From contig JADANN010000140.1 of NCBI GenBank assembly GCA_018806985.1, forward strand, positions 428,860 to 492,859: a stretch of 64,000 nt of DNA, written 5' to 3'. The stretch comes from Angiostrongylus vasorum (taxonomy: Eukaryota; Nematoda; Chromadorea; Rhabditida; Metastrongylidae). The translations under genes and the position numbers were made by a program. The notes below the pieces were generated by a model that was not told the DNA's origin, made no database searches, and worked only from the letters and a program-made list of their open reading frames with translations. This document shows positions 24,905 to 35,769 of the stretch, one piece after another (positions within the stretch are counted from its first letter, which is position 1; the number at the start of each line of letters is the position of its first letter).

Positions 24905-25330
24905 ACTATTTCGAATTGTTTTCAGTTAGCTAACGGATGAAAATGAATAGTGCGGTCAATAAATTTGGCAGACCACTGAGCTGAAAATGGATACCATAAT
25001 GTCCACAACGACTCCTGGTCCAACGACGTGCAGACGCAATAGTGTCATCTGATGGCGTTATGGACACACACTGAAGAACGAGTAAACGCAGGATACGACG
25101 CAGTTGGCGACTCGTTCGTGCGGACGATATGGCACGCTTGCATTCAAGAGTAACATTAAAGAAGAAAGAAAGAGCATAAATCCGTGCAGATTCTTTTTGT
25201 GTAGTGAAGAGCATATATTCTGTGGTCGTCCAGAGTATTGCCGAAGTGTGACAAACCACCAACTTCCATTGTCCGAAAATCACATAAAGCCACTTTAATG
25301 GCATAGCTGCTTCATCTCAAACAACGTCCA
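24905..25330 (-). repeat. R1 partial copy, inverse
   Basis: Inverse match to 22560-22975. It lacks the R2 segment present after this point in the other copies, and its end abuts the inner edge of the right R4 arm at 25331. Confidence 0.7.
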
Positions 25331-27465
25331 TGAGAGCGAGATAATGACATTGCACACAGCTGGCCACGAACCATTGTAGCAAGGAAGTGGAGAACACTAT
25401 TGTTGTGCATCAAGAGAGCAGTCGCCAATCCGCAGATGGGTGGAGCCTATAGGACGGCTACGGTTGGCTGGGGCTGATAAATAGATATACAAGGCGCAAC
25501 AGTAAACAAGAATTGGTGTATCTGTAGTATACAGATGGTTGAAGTGATAAATCGAGATGAAGAGGTGCAAAAATATCCTAACGACTTACTGCGCAGCTAT
25601 GAAGTGCTCTTCCATAATACGGTGATTAATTTGTGCTAGGAATGATGAGATGTAAACATTGCCATACTACAGGATTGCCAAGTGATATGAGGAACAGAGA
25701 TTGTGGTCATTACCATAGGAATACAAACTATTCAAGCAGTATTCGGTGGAGGTGTTTCGCAGGGTGGTCTGCAGTCAACATGGCCTTTCCACGTTCCAAT
25801 GAAAGCGAAATCTGCCGAAACTTCAATTTTGTTGGAGTAAGAAATAGAGTAGCAACCTTGTGATTGCGCATCAAAAGAAACGTGAATTACTCGCATTCGA
25901 GTCACTATCGCTGCCCCGCATAAGAAGCGCACAATGATGATGATTACTGAAGGATTGAAAACAAAGAGTAAAGGAAATGGTGATGACCTGTCCGTGACTT
26001 CGCTTAACGAAAAAAAAATCAAGGAAAGATATAAGGCCCTTTTAATTTTACTACGTGACCGTCTACGAACCACATGATTCATTATGCACAATCTTTCAGA
26101 TATCTGCTAACACCTGCACCTGATATCTTCACATAGTTGGTGTTCGTAGGTATGGAACTGTGGCATTCTGGAAATAGCTTACGGACCAAATTTGTGCTGG
26201 TGCCGAAAGACAACGAATCTAGTGACAAGCCAGGAAATCATGGTCCTATCAACACTGACACATGTGATCACCATCCGAGAAGGTTCTAGCACAGCTACCA
26301 TTTCAGGGCTCGATTAATAGAAAAGAGCTCTGAAAATTGAACGCTCCAGCGTTGAAGCAAATCGGCAAACGGTGAGGTAACCAATGAATAGCAATGGGCT
26401 TCGTCGCTAGCAGTTAAAAGAGCATGCAATCGACAGTTCGTAGCAAATTAATTCCCTCTTCTCTTTAGTATTAATCGTTCATGACATTCATTGTTTACCT
26501 GTGCAGGCGGAGACAAATGCCTGTGTTTGAGCCCGATTTCACGAGAAATTCGAATGAATTTTCACGTATCTACCATCTGTCCTTGGCCCATACTGGCGTA
26601 TATCATTTATTTCCCATGTAAAAAATACTGCTTGAAACAAATAAACATACGAAAACCAACCAAAACGTCACAAAGTCGTGGATGAATGGATGACTTCTTC
26701 AAGCGTGCTGTTACCACTGGCGATGTTGACCAGTTAACAAAGCGCAGCAGTACGTAGTTGACTAAGGACTGAAAAGACTAGAGAAGTATGGTGATGACAT
26801 ACCAGCGAATTTGAAGTGCCAAAAAATCGCACAAAGATGTGAAGTCAAGCTAATTTTGCTAGGTGTACTAACTACGTGATTCATTAGGTACTATGGACAT
26901 CATCTCAACAATCTTTCAGATGTCTGCTAACATCAACATAGAAACATGTTTCGCCGTTATCATACATGGCGGATGGCCACCGGTATTCGACGTTTCATCT
27001 GAACACAAAACGAGATTTTGCCATATGATTAAACACTCGTCACCCTTACCGAATCCAGATTCTCAAATGCTAAATCCCCGAAACTCGGTTACGGTTCTGA
27101 TTAAAGTGAACACGAAAAAAGAGTAGAAAAGTACTTGTTAAAGACCGTTGCAAGGATTTTTTGCCAAAAGAAAAAAAAGAACAATGATGTGGAACTGTGT
27201 TCCTGTGTGCAAATCGTCCGACCTTGGTTACAACGTCCCGAGACAACCCCTAGTCACATATGTCCACATTGATGCGATTTGAAGTAGTGCCTCGCCAGAT
27301 CATTCAAAGATGTACTCAACAGCTTTATCGTCAGGGTTTGCGAGTTCACTCTATTATACTTGACTGCCGTCTTCTACTGCTGCTTTATCCTCTAGTCAAC
27401 GACAACTAGAACTGGTACCTGCCAAAATCATAACACTTTCATTTCGAACACCACCACGATTGATG
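25331..27465 (-). repeat. R4 repeat, right arm of the large inverted pair
   Basis: Inverse, near-identical partner of 13795-15959. The frame 26091-25732 (minus) is the counterpart of 15206-15556. Together the arms form an inverted repeat with a ~9.4 kb interior. The outer ends fade out gradually near 27465, while the inner edge is sharp. Confidence 0.8.
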
Positions 27466-27550
27466 TTCTCCTTTCTCTTTCTCACTTAGGCCTTTCTCAT
27501 ACGAGAACTAGTCACTATGGTTGAAGAATTGGTAGCAGATGATAGAAAAT

Positions 27551-27890
27551 TCAGATGAGTATTGCTGACGCGGCAGAGTTTCGCAGCCCAGCACGTTCAA
27601 CCTTGCGGCACCAATGCTGCGACGTGTGTTCATGGGTTACGCAGAAAAGGACTAGTTCATCTCCGTTGATCGATGTGAGGCACGATCGTTCAAGTTTCTG
27701 GTGCACCTCGTTTAATTTCTGCATATCCTTCTCTGCCGTAATCATTCCACACAAATTCAGGAAGTTGTAATGAGTTGAAGCTGTAGCGAACGGCAAACGG
27801 TCAGCACCGCTTTCTTTTTGATGCTCTTTCAACTTTGGAACGAGGTGCGCAGCTTCACCGCTATCCAACTTTTTGAGCCAAGCCGATCGT
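27551..27890 (-). CDS. Candidate coding exon, unrecognised
   Basis: A minus-strand frame of about 113 codons is open from about 27890 to a TGA at 27551. It contains WRRSAWLKKLD, AAHLVPKLKEHQKESGA, FLNLCGMITAEKDMQKLNEV and HQHWCRKVE-like runs. The composition (charged, helix-prone, W and C placed sparsely) looks like real protein rather than repeat-derived frame, and I find no second copy in the window. No clear splice acceptor precedes it. A helical-repeat protein exon is one possibility but I do not recognise a family. Confidence 0.3.
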
Positions 27891-28049
27891 CGCCAGTTAT
27901 TGCTTTGGGTTCATTCTCATACCAGCAAACACTTCATTTAATCCTCACCAATATCAGGACTTACGGAACTCCCCTCACCTTCAAGGTGTAAACAGTAACG
28001 ACAAAATTTTCGAAACCAACATTGTACTGAACATTCCTTAAGATATCGT

Positions 28050-29410
28050 TGGCTCCGTACCTCACTAGCCTTTCGAGCTGCGTGCTCCAGGTAAATCGTA
28101 AATCGAGGAGGTGAGTGCGATTTTCGAGTTCCTCAGTTGACCGCTGACTTGTTGTAAGACCCTAAAGCGGCCCACGTTGCTGTCCGTCTTCTATCTAATT
28201 CCCTTCTTCAGCTTTTTTCTCTATGTTCACTAACCACCCAAGGCATACCTACTAGGTGGTATCTGTCGGAGAACCATCCCCTTTGATCGATCGCCTTCAC
28301 ACCATGGATTTTTTCATGAACTATGTCTACTTCTGGTTTATGCATAGCCAAATCTTTTTTTCGGCTTCATTAAGCTCATTTAGCAGCGTCTCTCTCCGGT
28401 TGATGCTTCTTGAAAATATGACGATGTCGTCGGTGAGACGGATATTTGGTGAGAATTTTCCATGAATTCGTATGTTTTTCTCATCCTAAGTGTCTTCACT
28501 ATCCATTGCAGAGCTGAACCAACCTGCTTTGGTGATCTTCGCCTCGTCAAACCTCTTTTCCTATGGATGTGGCAACATGTCGATGGAAAAGCTGCGCATT
28601 CGCAACGCACTTTTGATAACAGTCGCAGAGTTCTAACGGGCAGGATGTTTGCCCGACAAACCTCAATAACCCTAAACACGGTTATGATATGTTTCATACA
28701 GTACATCCCTTTCGAAATCCTGCTTGCTCTACCGAATGAGCTCCATGCAATCTACTTGACATACGCGACAGCAGAATCTTCGTGAAGAGCCTGTACAGTA
28801 CACTCAACAGCCATTTCGGATAGTATTTGTGAAGAACCGTTCGGTCACCTCCTTGGCCAAGATGAGTGTGCACCACCTCCTCTGCTGGTCTGGGATTTTT
28901 TCCTTTTGAGGTAGGCTATCATATGGGTTGCGTGAACCCATGTAAATTGCGGCTTCCAGCCTAAGGAGTTCGGCGGTGACATAATCGGGCCCTGGAGCTG
29001 TGCCTCTTCTCGTGCTTTCTATCGCAACACAAACCTTGGGTGGAAAAATTGCAGGTGGTTTTTTCTCCAACGAGCATTTTGCGGTCTCAGACGAGGACTT
29101 GAAACACGAAAGGTAAGTGCAGAACTTTTCACTACCAATTCAATTTCAGGGCAGAAAAGTTTTAGTGCTGCTATGTTCGTTAACTAAGAGCTGACAGAGA
29201 AAGGTCATGAGAACACAAGTCCCAATATTTTTCTAGATTGGTTCTTTTTTGTGCTCCACCATGCAGTTTCTTCTGTGTGTAAAGATATAGATCTTCCTGC
29301 GAAGTTCTTCTGCAATTGGAATTTATTACTAGCCGTGTTAAGCATGTCTCAGTAGGGTCAACCTTCAGTTTCCTTCTCTGTTCAAGTAACTCTTTAGTGA
29401 TAAGGGAGAT
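28050..29410 (-). pseudogene. RTE fragment, minus strand (RT and flanks)
   Basis: In minus-strand order: ITKELLEQRRKLKVDPTETC (pre-RT linker, about 29390), then TRRGTAPGPDYVTAELLRLE (28950-29020), SVLYRLFTKILLSRM and VEQAGFRKG (28700-28830), a degraded catalytic region (28380-28706), and RYVCLGWLVN-like post-RT sequence to about 28050. It belongs to the same lineage as the element at 793-4020. No endonuclease or 3' tail. Head-to-head with the next RTE fragment. Confidence 0.8.
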
Positions 29411-29439
29411 TGGGAAAATGTGGGAGAGAAAGTCGAGGG

Positions 29440-30090
29440 ACGGCCTTTCTATTGTCTTCGTCTTAGTGATGACGTAATTCTTACAACACCAAGAATTAGC
29501 CAAGCCGAACGAATGCTAACCCACTTTGACAAGGTTTGTGGAAGGAGTGATCTTCAACTAGATCTCTAGATCTAGCAAAAACGATGTTAATGAATAGCAG
29601 ATTGCTTTCGTTTGCCCCTATTAACTGCTCAAAGGAGCGAATATCTGTGAATGCTCCAGTTACGCCTATTTAAGTCGATGAATCAGCATGATGAACGACT
29701 TACCTCCACAGCCGGGGCGGTGAAGCTTGGAGAGCTTTCAAGAACATCGAGGATATAGTGAGGGTGGAAAAAAGTATGCCCGACTCAGTGCGCGACTTTT
29801 TCTACTCTGTGATGTCCTACTTTAACGTATGCGTCAAAAAACCTGGTCGCTACGTAGGTGGGATGGAAGATCAATAAGCATTACAAAAAGAGTAAATCGA
29901 ATGCTACGATGCAAGAAATATCCTTTGTCACGCAAGTGGGGAGAGGGATCCAAATCTGCGACCTACGTCAACGACCAAAAAATCAAAGACGCCGTTCTAT
30001 ATGGCAAACTGTTGACTATGAGCTGGCCAGAGCACACAACACGCCTAAAAGGCAGCCCATGGACGACAGCCGTTGATGACTGAAAAGCTT
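29440..30090 (+). pseudogene. RTE fragment, plus strand (post-RT region)
   Basis: The plus strand runs from just after the catalytic box (FVLVMT, then QELAKPNEC) through MNDLPPQPGR and SLESFQEHRGYSEG to a frame at 29829-30083 with MRQKTWSLRRW, VNRMLRCKK, KIKDAVLYGKLLTMSW and PWTTAV. This is the second RTE lineage. It is frameshifted and truncated at both ends. Confidence 0.78.
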
Positions 30091-30519
30091 TGGTTTATAG
30101 AAAGTTAGTCTTTTGAGTTATTAAGAGGTGTGCCAGCAAAACATTTCCGACTTGCAAGGGATCATTAAGAGAAAAAATGCCTCCATTCAAAAAAAAGACC
30201 CACTTTCTCCACCGCAGTTTAAAATACAAACTTATTCTTAATTTGGCCAAACATAGGAAATTACACGAATTCTGCGGCTTACCAAAAAAATTCTCGACAA
30301 ATACTGGGTATCGAAACAAAATCACTGCGCATTCCATTGCCGTGCAAAGAAGACGAAATGTTTTCTCAACTGAACAGATGTGCGTGCAAAGGAAATCATT
30401 GTTCCCAGGATCGACTTTCTATTAACCTCGGCATTGGAATATGAATGCGTCGTTTTCTTGTTCAGCAATCGCGAGGTTGTTAAACAGCATACATTTACTT
30501 CCATAGAAAAACACAATAC

Positions 30520-30840
30520 AATACAACAGTAGCTGACGTTTCGGCAGTATCGCCTTCTTCAGAGCCGCTTTTTTACGTGCCTTCCCATGAGGAAGATTAG
30601 AACAGCTGATTATGGTCGCATAAGGTTGATGACTAATCATTGTCAAATCATTGTGTTCAGTATTTCGAGAAGAACCTGTGGAAGAGAACAGTAGCTGCGT
30701 CCATAAAAGGAGTAGTTCCACTCGCAACAGCACGGCTCTGAGGATGGCGAAATCGCTGGAACGTCAATCATCGAACAGTGCCAACAACATAAACAACGAC
30801 GTCTTAGGCCAACCTCGGATCAGCTCAACAAGGGCAGTTC
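30520..30840. mobile_element. PLE-like terminal inverted repeats without coding core
   Basis: TAGCTGACGTTTCGGCAGTA and CGCCTTCTTCAGAG (30530-30572) are mirrored by CTCTGAGGATGGCGAAATCG and GCTGGAACGTCAATCATCGA (30735-30780). The right side ends CCAACCTCGGATCAGCTCAA like the PLE at 7375. The 160 bases between the arms hold no RT motif, so this looks like an internally deleted, MITE-like relic of a PLE. Confidence 0.6.
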
Positions 30841-31069
30841 GCATGAACATAGAGTTAGATACATCGCTTCCAAATTGTTTTTCTCTACAACTTAGTTCCC
30901 ATGAAAGAATTTGCTGTGGTGCAAGGAACTCAGGAAGAATGATTCCATTCTTCTTTAGATCTTCTGCTGCAAACATCCTTGTCCAATAATTGGTATCAGA
31001 AGCTTTTCTTGTACTGAAGATGACGTGAGCGATATTTTGAAAGAACTTTTGTTTGGGAGTCATGCTCAC
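30764..31069 (-). CDS. Open frame, possibly coding, disrupted by the PLE relic
   Basis: A 101-codon minus-strand frame begins MSMTPKQKFFQNIAHVIF and continues with YWTRMFAAEDLKKNGIILPE and QQILSWELSCREKQFG. Up to about 30850 it looks like real coding sequence and has no other copy here. The last ~25 codons run into PLE terminal sequence, so if this was an exon it has been cut by that insertion. No family recognised. Confidence 0.3.
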   Translation of the reverse strand: MSMTPKQKFFQNIAHVIFSTRKASDTNYWTRMFAAEDLKKNGIILPEFLAPQQILSWELSCREKQFGSDVSNSMFMRTALVELIRGWPKTSLFMLLALFDD

Positions 31070-31284
31070 TAATTAATCATAGACGGAATCTCGATGATCA
31101 ATCCATGACCACCTTCTTCCTAAACGCTGTACAAGCAGAGGACCTTGTATGATAACTGTGATATTCTGCTTTGTTTCAGTAACACCTACAAGCGGATTAC
31201 GTTGATATGCGGGTATCAATACAATCGATATGTGTAAATAGGTAATTGCAATAGTTTTTTCTATTTGAATTTCTAGGTATAATT

Positions 31285-31570
31285 AATATGGAGGGGGAAC
31301 ATTTAGCTCAGTAGTTAGGAGTTCTACGCAAAACACCAAGGCCAGGTCATGATGGTTTGATCCTACTCCTCTGGCTCATGAAGCATTCCTCCACCGCTAC
31401 CAAATTTGTGATGGACTTCTGGGCAAAAGACATAACTTTGTACTTCGACAAGGCACGACAACTCACTACACTCGCCAAATATCCATTCAGTCACCACTAC
31501 AATGTTTCACGGAGTTGAAGGCGTGACGAATCATTCATAGATTGACCTGTGCTCAACGCTCCATCCTTTA
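31285..31570 (+). mobile_element. SINE with a different tRNA-like head and family-S tail
   Basis: TAGCTCAGTAGTTAGGAG (about 31301) fits the pol III A box, and GGTTTGATCC (about 31351) fits the B box. This head differs from the other S copies. Downstream, CATTCAGTCACCACTACAAT and GAGTTGAAGGCG match the shared S-family tail (compare 37430-37500). Confidence 0.55.
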
Positions 31571-31691
31571 TACTCGGCATGGGTATGATATCACTGTTTG
31601 CAAAACCGACTACGGCCCAAGACTAACATTAGAGACCGTCATAATTCAGCTCAAGGCTTAAAATAATGCGGCCAAACAAAGCTACTTGTGA

Positions 31692-33450
31692 TCACCGTTC
31701 ATCTCTAGGACCAAAATAATCCACAGCAATCTCCAATCCATTAGATGTGAATCTGCGGACAACCTTCCACTGTATGTCGCAATGCGATTGCGAAATAGTT
31801 GCTTCGATTGCGTGAGAAAATCCCAGAGCAGATTTCCTGATGAAAGATATGCCTTCGGGAATTCCTCCCTTCGAAAATGTTCTATTATGCTTCCGTGTTA
31901 TAAGCAAGCTTTCATCCTGTTAAAGAAATATGTAGGTTCAAGTGGCTTATATGTTGATTAGTAAAGTTGTGTCAGAGCGTTGTTATACCAGTTTACAAAA
32001 CTCTATTCGACGGAGTTCGAAAACTACAAGTACTTTAGCACAAATCTAATATTTAGCAAACGCAACGGGGTTACGTCTTGCAATAGCGATAGCCTTCAGT
32101 GTAAACGGAGAAATGCGAGAAGATCATAATACCTCCCACAACGTTTCCACGACATCAAGCATTTAACAGAGAGAACGAATTTTGAGGTTGAAAAGGAAGT
32201 CGGAAAGTCGATTTATTGTCAAGCCCGGTAAAAATTACGTTAGTGAGAAATAAATTCGCCTCTGATTCTCCATCCATGGTCATCGGAGGAAATGTTTCTG
32301 AAAGCTCCAACCACTTGTAGCTCTAACTTAGGCTCGGACATGGACATGATAAACAACTTAATTCTAGAGCTCGTTAAGAAAGAAGAGGTTTTGGGAGTTT
32401 ACAAGAGCACCATAGATTTTCACACCATCGAATACTTGTTTTCCTTTTGCTTTGGCATTATATTCAACCCGGTTCATTCAATGATAAATAGAAGTGTTGG
32501 CGCAAATAATAAGTAACATAGTGGAAATAATGCAACACGTTAACGTCTTGCACGATGGTGCTATATTCAAGTAGAATTCCTGATACGTAGCTTAACCCAA
32601 ATCATGTAGATCATTCAAATGAATACGAATAGTTTCCTCGTGATGCAACGAGATAGAACCCGTGTACAACCAGTATTTGGCACTACCATGCGTCGATAGT
32701 TCGACTGGATTGCGGTTTTCGGTAAGAAGACGTGAATCTTTAGTTCTTTTTCTCCAAATTTATAGATTTTGGGCTCTTCGACTTCCTGAGTGTTTCAACA
32801 GGCCAGATTCGTATTTGCATGGATACAACGAAGTTTTTTCACCCAAGTTATTTGTGACTACAAGACAAAGTCACGATAGAAACAACAAGTAGCTAGAACA
32901 AATGCCATGTGGAATCACAACACCAAAAAAGAGTTATTCGTGATTACTCACTACTAAACGATTTCTTTCTTAGGTTTTTCATAAATGCAGCGATACTATT
33001 TTTAAACACTAATGACCTCTCCATTGTTGTTGGAGGCTTTGTTTGTGGTCAATAAGTCGTCTTTCCACCGCTAGATCATCATCTACTAGTACGACACGAA
33101 CATTGCTTCCGAACTGAGCACATTCTTTCTTTAAAGGTTGTTTTCACCCTCGCTGATTACAAAAATGTGACAGAATTACCATTACAACGGCGATGGTGAT
33201 CATTCGCAAATGAATTCCGTATTGTCAGGCGTGAATATCGATGGTGAATCTCGCTTTCTTGGAGGGGCTCAATATCTTCTAGTATGCAATCTTTATTTGG
33301 TCATGGATACCTAAGCGCAGTCTTTAAATTAGTAATGTATAATGATGAACTTCCATGAGATGTTGATGACGTAATTGGTGTCGAGTGTAGAACTGGAACC
33401 CTAAGTCCGCGACGGTTCTCATCGGTTTCATTCAACAATTCCTTTCTTGA
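31692..33450 (-). CDS. Candidate multi-exon gene or gene relic, unrecognised
   Basis: Several minus-strand segments look like exons. 33450-33155 reads KELLNETDENRRGLRVPVLH, then DCILEDIEPLQESEIHHRYS, with one internal TGA that could lie in an intron starting at AG/GTATCC. About 33115-33015 reads FGSNVRVVLVDDDLAVERR after a CTCAG acceptor. 32880-32583 is open apart from one stop (LGEKTSLYPCKYESGLLKHS, then STHGSAKYWLYTGS). 32297-32155 follows a TTTCAG acceptor (TFPPMTMDGESEANLFLTNV). 31916-31692 follows TTTAACAG and ends in TGA (DESLLITRKHNRTFSKGG, ending VDYFGPRDER). I recognise no domain. The 32.6-32.9 kb part is also open on the plus strand, with GTAAGA...TTATAG signals, so the strand is uncertain there. 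Exact exons and whether it is intact are unresolved. Confidence 0.35.
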
Positions 33451-33859
33451 TAGCAATTATTTAAGAAAAAGGAGGGTTTGGTTTAAATGATATATCCGTC
33501 GTTGTTATCAAATAAAGCGTAGCACCCATCTCGGCTCCTCTTAGAATCCCGAGTTCCTGTACTTTTTTTGATGTTGTCCTAGTCATAGAACAAGCGCTAT
33601 AAATGGTTGTGCTTCAGAACCTATAGCAAGCATTGTCGTTGGAACTTGTGCGTTTATAATGTTCGGCTGTCAGCCCCGACGAAAGAAGATGGGACAACCA
33701 AAACGTCCGGGCATAATATAGAATTGATAACGGAAGAGCTCTCCATCAATCTTTTCCGTTCCAAAAGTTTTCCTACCGAACCCTAAAATTCCAAGTGAAG
33801 AAAAAATTGTCTAGAATTCTCCCATCAGAGATTTGAATTGTGATAGAAAGCATAAAAAA
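33451..33859. other. Spacer without recognised features
   Basis: No frame or repeat family recognised. It lies between the candidate gene and an RTE fragment; the last ~150 bases may be degraded RTE linker. Confidence 0.35.
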
Positions 33860-34180
33860 AGACACAGCTCCAGGAGTTGATGATATTACTGCCAACTTCC
33901 TTAGAGCTGGAAGCTACAATTTACATGTATATTACTGCCGTCTTCCTTAGAGCTGGATGCTACAGTTTACATGTACTTCTCGCAAACCGTATGGCAGCGT
34001 ATCTCCAAAGAGAAAAAAATCCCAGACCAGTTTAGTACGTCGCATGCGACCATCCTTCCCCCAGAAAGGTGGCCGAAGGGATCTTTGTAACTATCACTCG
34101 ACATAGTTGTCGAGTGTACTCTACAAGCTTATCAGGAAGATTGTCCGCAGTGCGATTGGTCACTCAAGTTTGTCGGAAAT
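33860..34180 (+). pseudogene. RTE fragment in the first duplicated block series
   Basis: GATATTACTGCCAACTTCCT and CTTCTCGCAAACCGTATGGC encode the DDITANFLRAGSYNLH and VLLANRMAAYLQRE motifs just before the RT core. A ~55-bp internal duplication repeats ATTACTGCC...TTACATGTA. After a frameshift comes STSLSGRLS. The fragment stops at the REYQ-like position, exactly as at 55620. Confidence 0.7.
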
Positions 34181-34715
34181 ACCAAGTCTTTATTGAGTGG
34201 CAATTTTACTACTATGTTACAAAGACATACTCCACACATTTGACAATAAGTCACAAAAAAACGTGAAAACATAAAACAATTCATCAAAGCCACCAATAAA
34301 CCAGAATGAAGCGGTCACTCAAGTTTGTCGGAAATACCAAGTCTTTATTGAGTGGCAATTTTACTACTGTGTTACAAAGACATACTCCACACATCTGACA
34401 ATAAGTCACAAAAAAACGTGAAAACATAAAACAATTCATCAAAGCCACCAATAAACCAGAATGAAGCACTTTCTGCAATTTAAAACACGTTGTAGAACTA
34501 TTAAACACGGATTCACAATAGGACTGTTTAGACTGTTCAGCTTACACGAGGTTGTTACACAACTTTTCCTCTGCTAACATTGCAACGTCTTCATCCACGT
34601 CAGAACGCACACAATGTTACAAAATAAAAAATTAGCGATGATTAAGAGGACACAAGCAAAATGCACAAATACTGATAAATAGCAGGAAATACATATGCGG
34701 TATTTACTTCAACGT
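34161..34715 (+). repeat. R5a repeat with a 155-bp tandem duplication
   Basis: Two copies of a 155-bp unit start at 34161 and 34316 (CACTCAAGTTTGTCGGAAAT) with only a few differences. The unit occurs once at 55605-55760. After the array the homology continues to GGAAATACATATGYGG near 34700 and 56150. A 74-codon minus-strand frame (34508-34284) has a counterpart at 55814-55590, but I attribute this to repeat conservation. Confidence 0.75.
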
Positions 34716-34766
34716 GCTTCATGAACAAACAAAGGGAATTTCACAGGAGGACTGAACGTTTTCGCC

Positions 34767-35083
34767 CTATGTTCGCTCTCCTCGAATCCCACGGACCAGT
34801 TGTATTTCCTTGGGCATGATCGACACGCGTTTCGCATTTTAGCAAAGAGGTTCGCGTTATCGAACAGCTCCACCACTTTGGATTCGGCCGCTTCTTGAAG
34901 TACAATTACAGTTTAAGACTGGAAGCGTACGTCCACCTTGTAACTTTGCGCGATTTCTCGCACAAGACGTTGGAGCGCCAACTTGCGAATCAGCGGTTCT
35001 GTCGATTTCTGAAAGCGACGAATCTCTCGCAGGGCTACGGTTTCAGTACGATAGCGGTAGAGACTTTTCACAAAACCAGTGGC
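34767..35083 (-). pseudogene. Histone H3-like pseudogene
   Basis: On the minus strand the translation runs [20 protein letters not shown], then [36 protein letters not shown], an in-frame TAA, TVIVLQEAAESKVVELFDNA, then a one-base deletion, then AKRVSIMPKEIQLVRGIRGE and a TAG at 34769-34767. This is collinear with histone H3 from about residue 31 (ATGGVKKP) to the C-terminus: the alphaN region, the complete histone fold and the RIRGER end. The N-terminal tail is missing. The stop and frameshift make it non-functional as one protein. It has no introns, as expected of replication-type H3 genes or a retrocopy. I saw no histone 3' stem-loop downstream. Changes such as KLALQ for KLPFQ suggest a long neutral history or a divergent variant. 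Confidence 0.88.
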
Positions 35084-35229
35084 CAATAAAAGTAAACTTC
35101 ACACCAGTAAAAATGGGGGACTCAGAGGAGAATAGTTCGGGAAAATGGGAAATTCACTAAAATGGAGTGTGGCGTAATGCTCGCGGAAGCAGTGAATTTG
35201 TGTAAAAATCCCATGTCTTATTCCCTAGA

Positions 35230-35630
35230 ACTATGCACTTGGATACTTGGATGCTCCATCCTCACCGGTTGTGCAAGCAGCATAATTTCCATTTTTTTCG
35301 GAGTTTTGCAGGCTTAGCTATTGTGGTAGCCTGGAGTCACGGGGTTGGCCTAGCCAAAGTACTGTCTCAGGTCATCACCACCACAGGCAGTCGCTACACT
35401 TGAGGATCAACAGGAGATTTGCCACCATGGATTAATTTGATACCAGGACGGCGGTGGATCCTCGTATTGGTTTACTTTAGCTGAGCTTACTGATGGAAAC
35501 GCCAGACTACTTCATAGCTTCGAAGGCCCTGCTGTGGGAACGAATCTCTCCGCTGTACATATCAGCCCGATAACCAGCAGCAATTCTCAACCACGATGAG
35601 GCTGTAAACTGTTGGGAGGGGAAAAAAGTA
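35230..35630 (+). repeat. R2 interspersed repeat
   Basis: Starts ACTTGGATACTTGGATGCTC and ends GGCTGTAAACTGTTGGGAGG; full length. Confidence 0.75.
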
Positions 35631-35769
35631 CTAATAGCTACAAATCACCATGTAAATATGAAGCGCAAATGTTGAAAAACTTGCCTTCTGATGATAATGT
35701 AATGCGCCACTATAATCATCGAGCAAGTGCGAAACATTTCCTACAGAACCATATGCGCGACCACATCCA

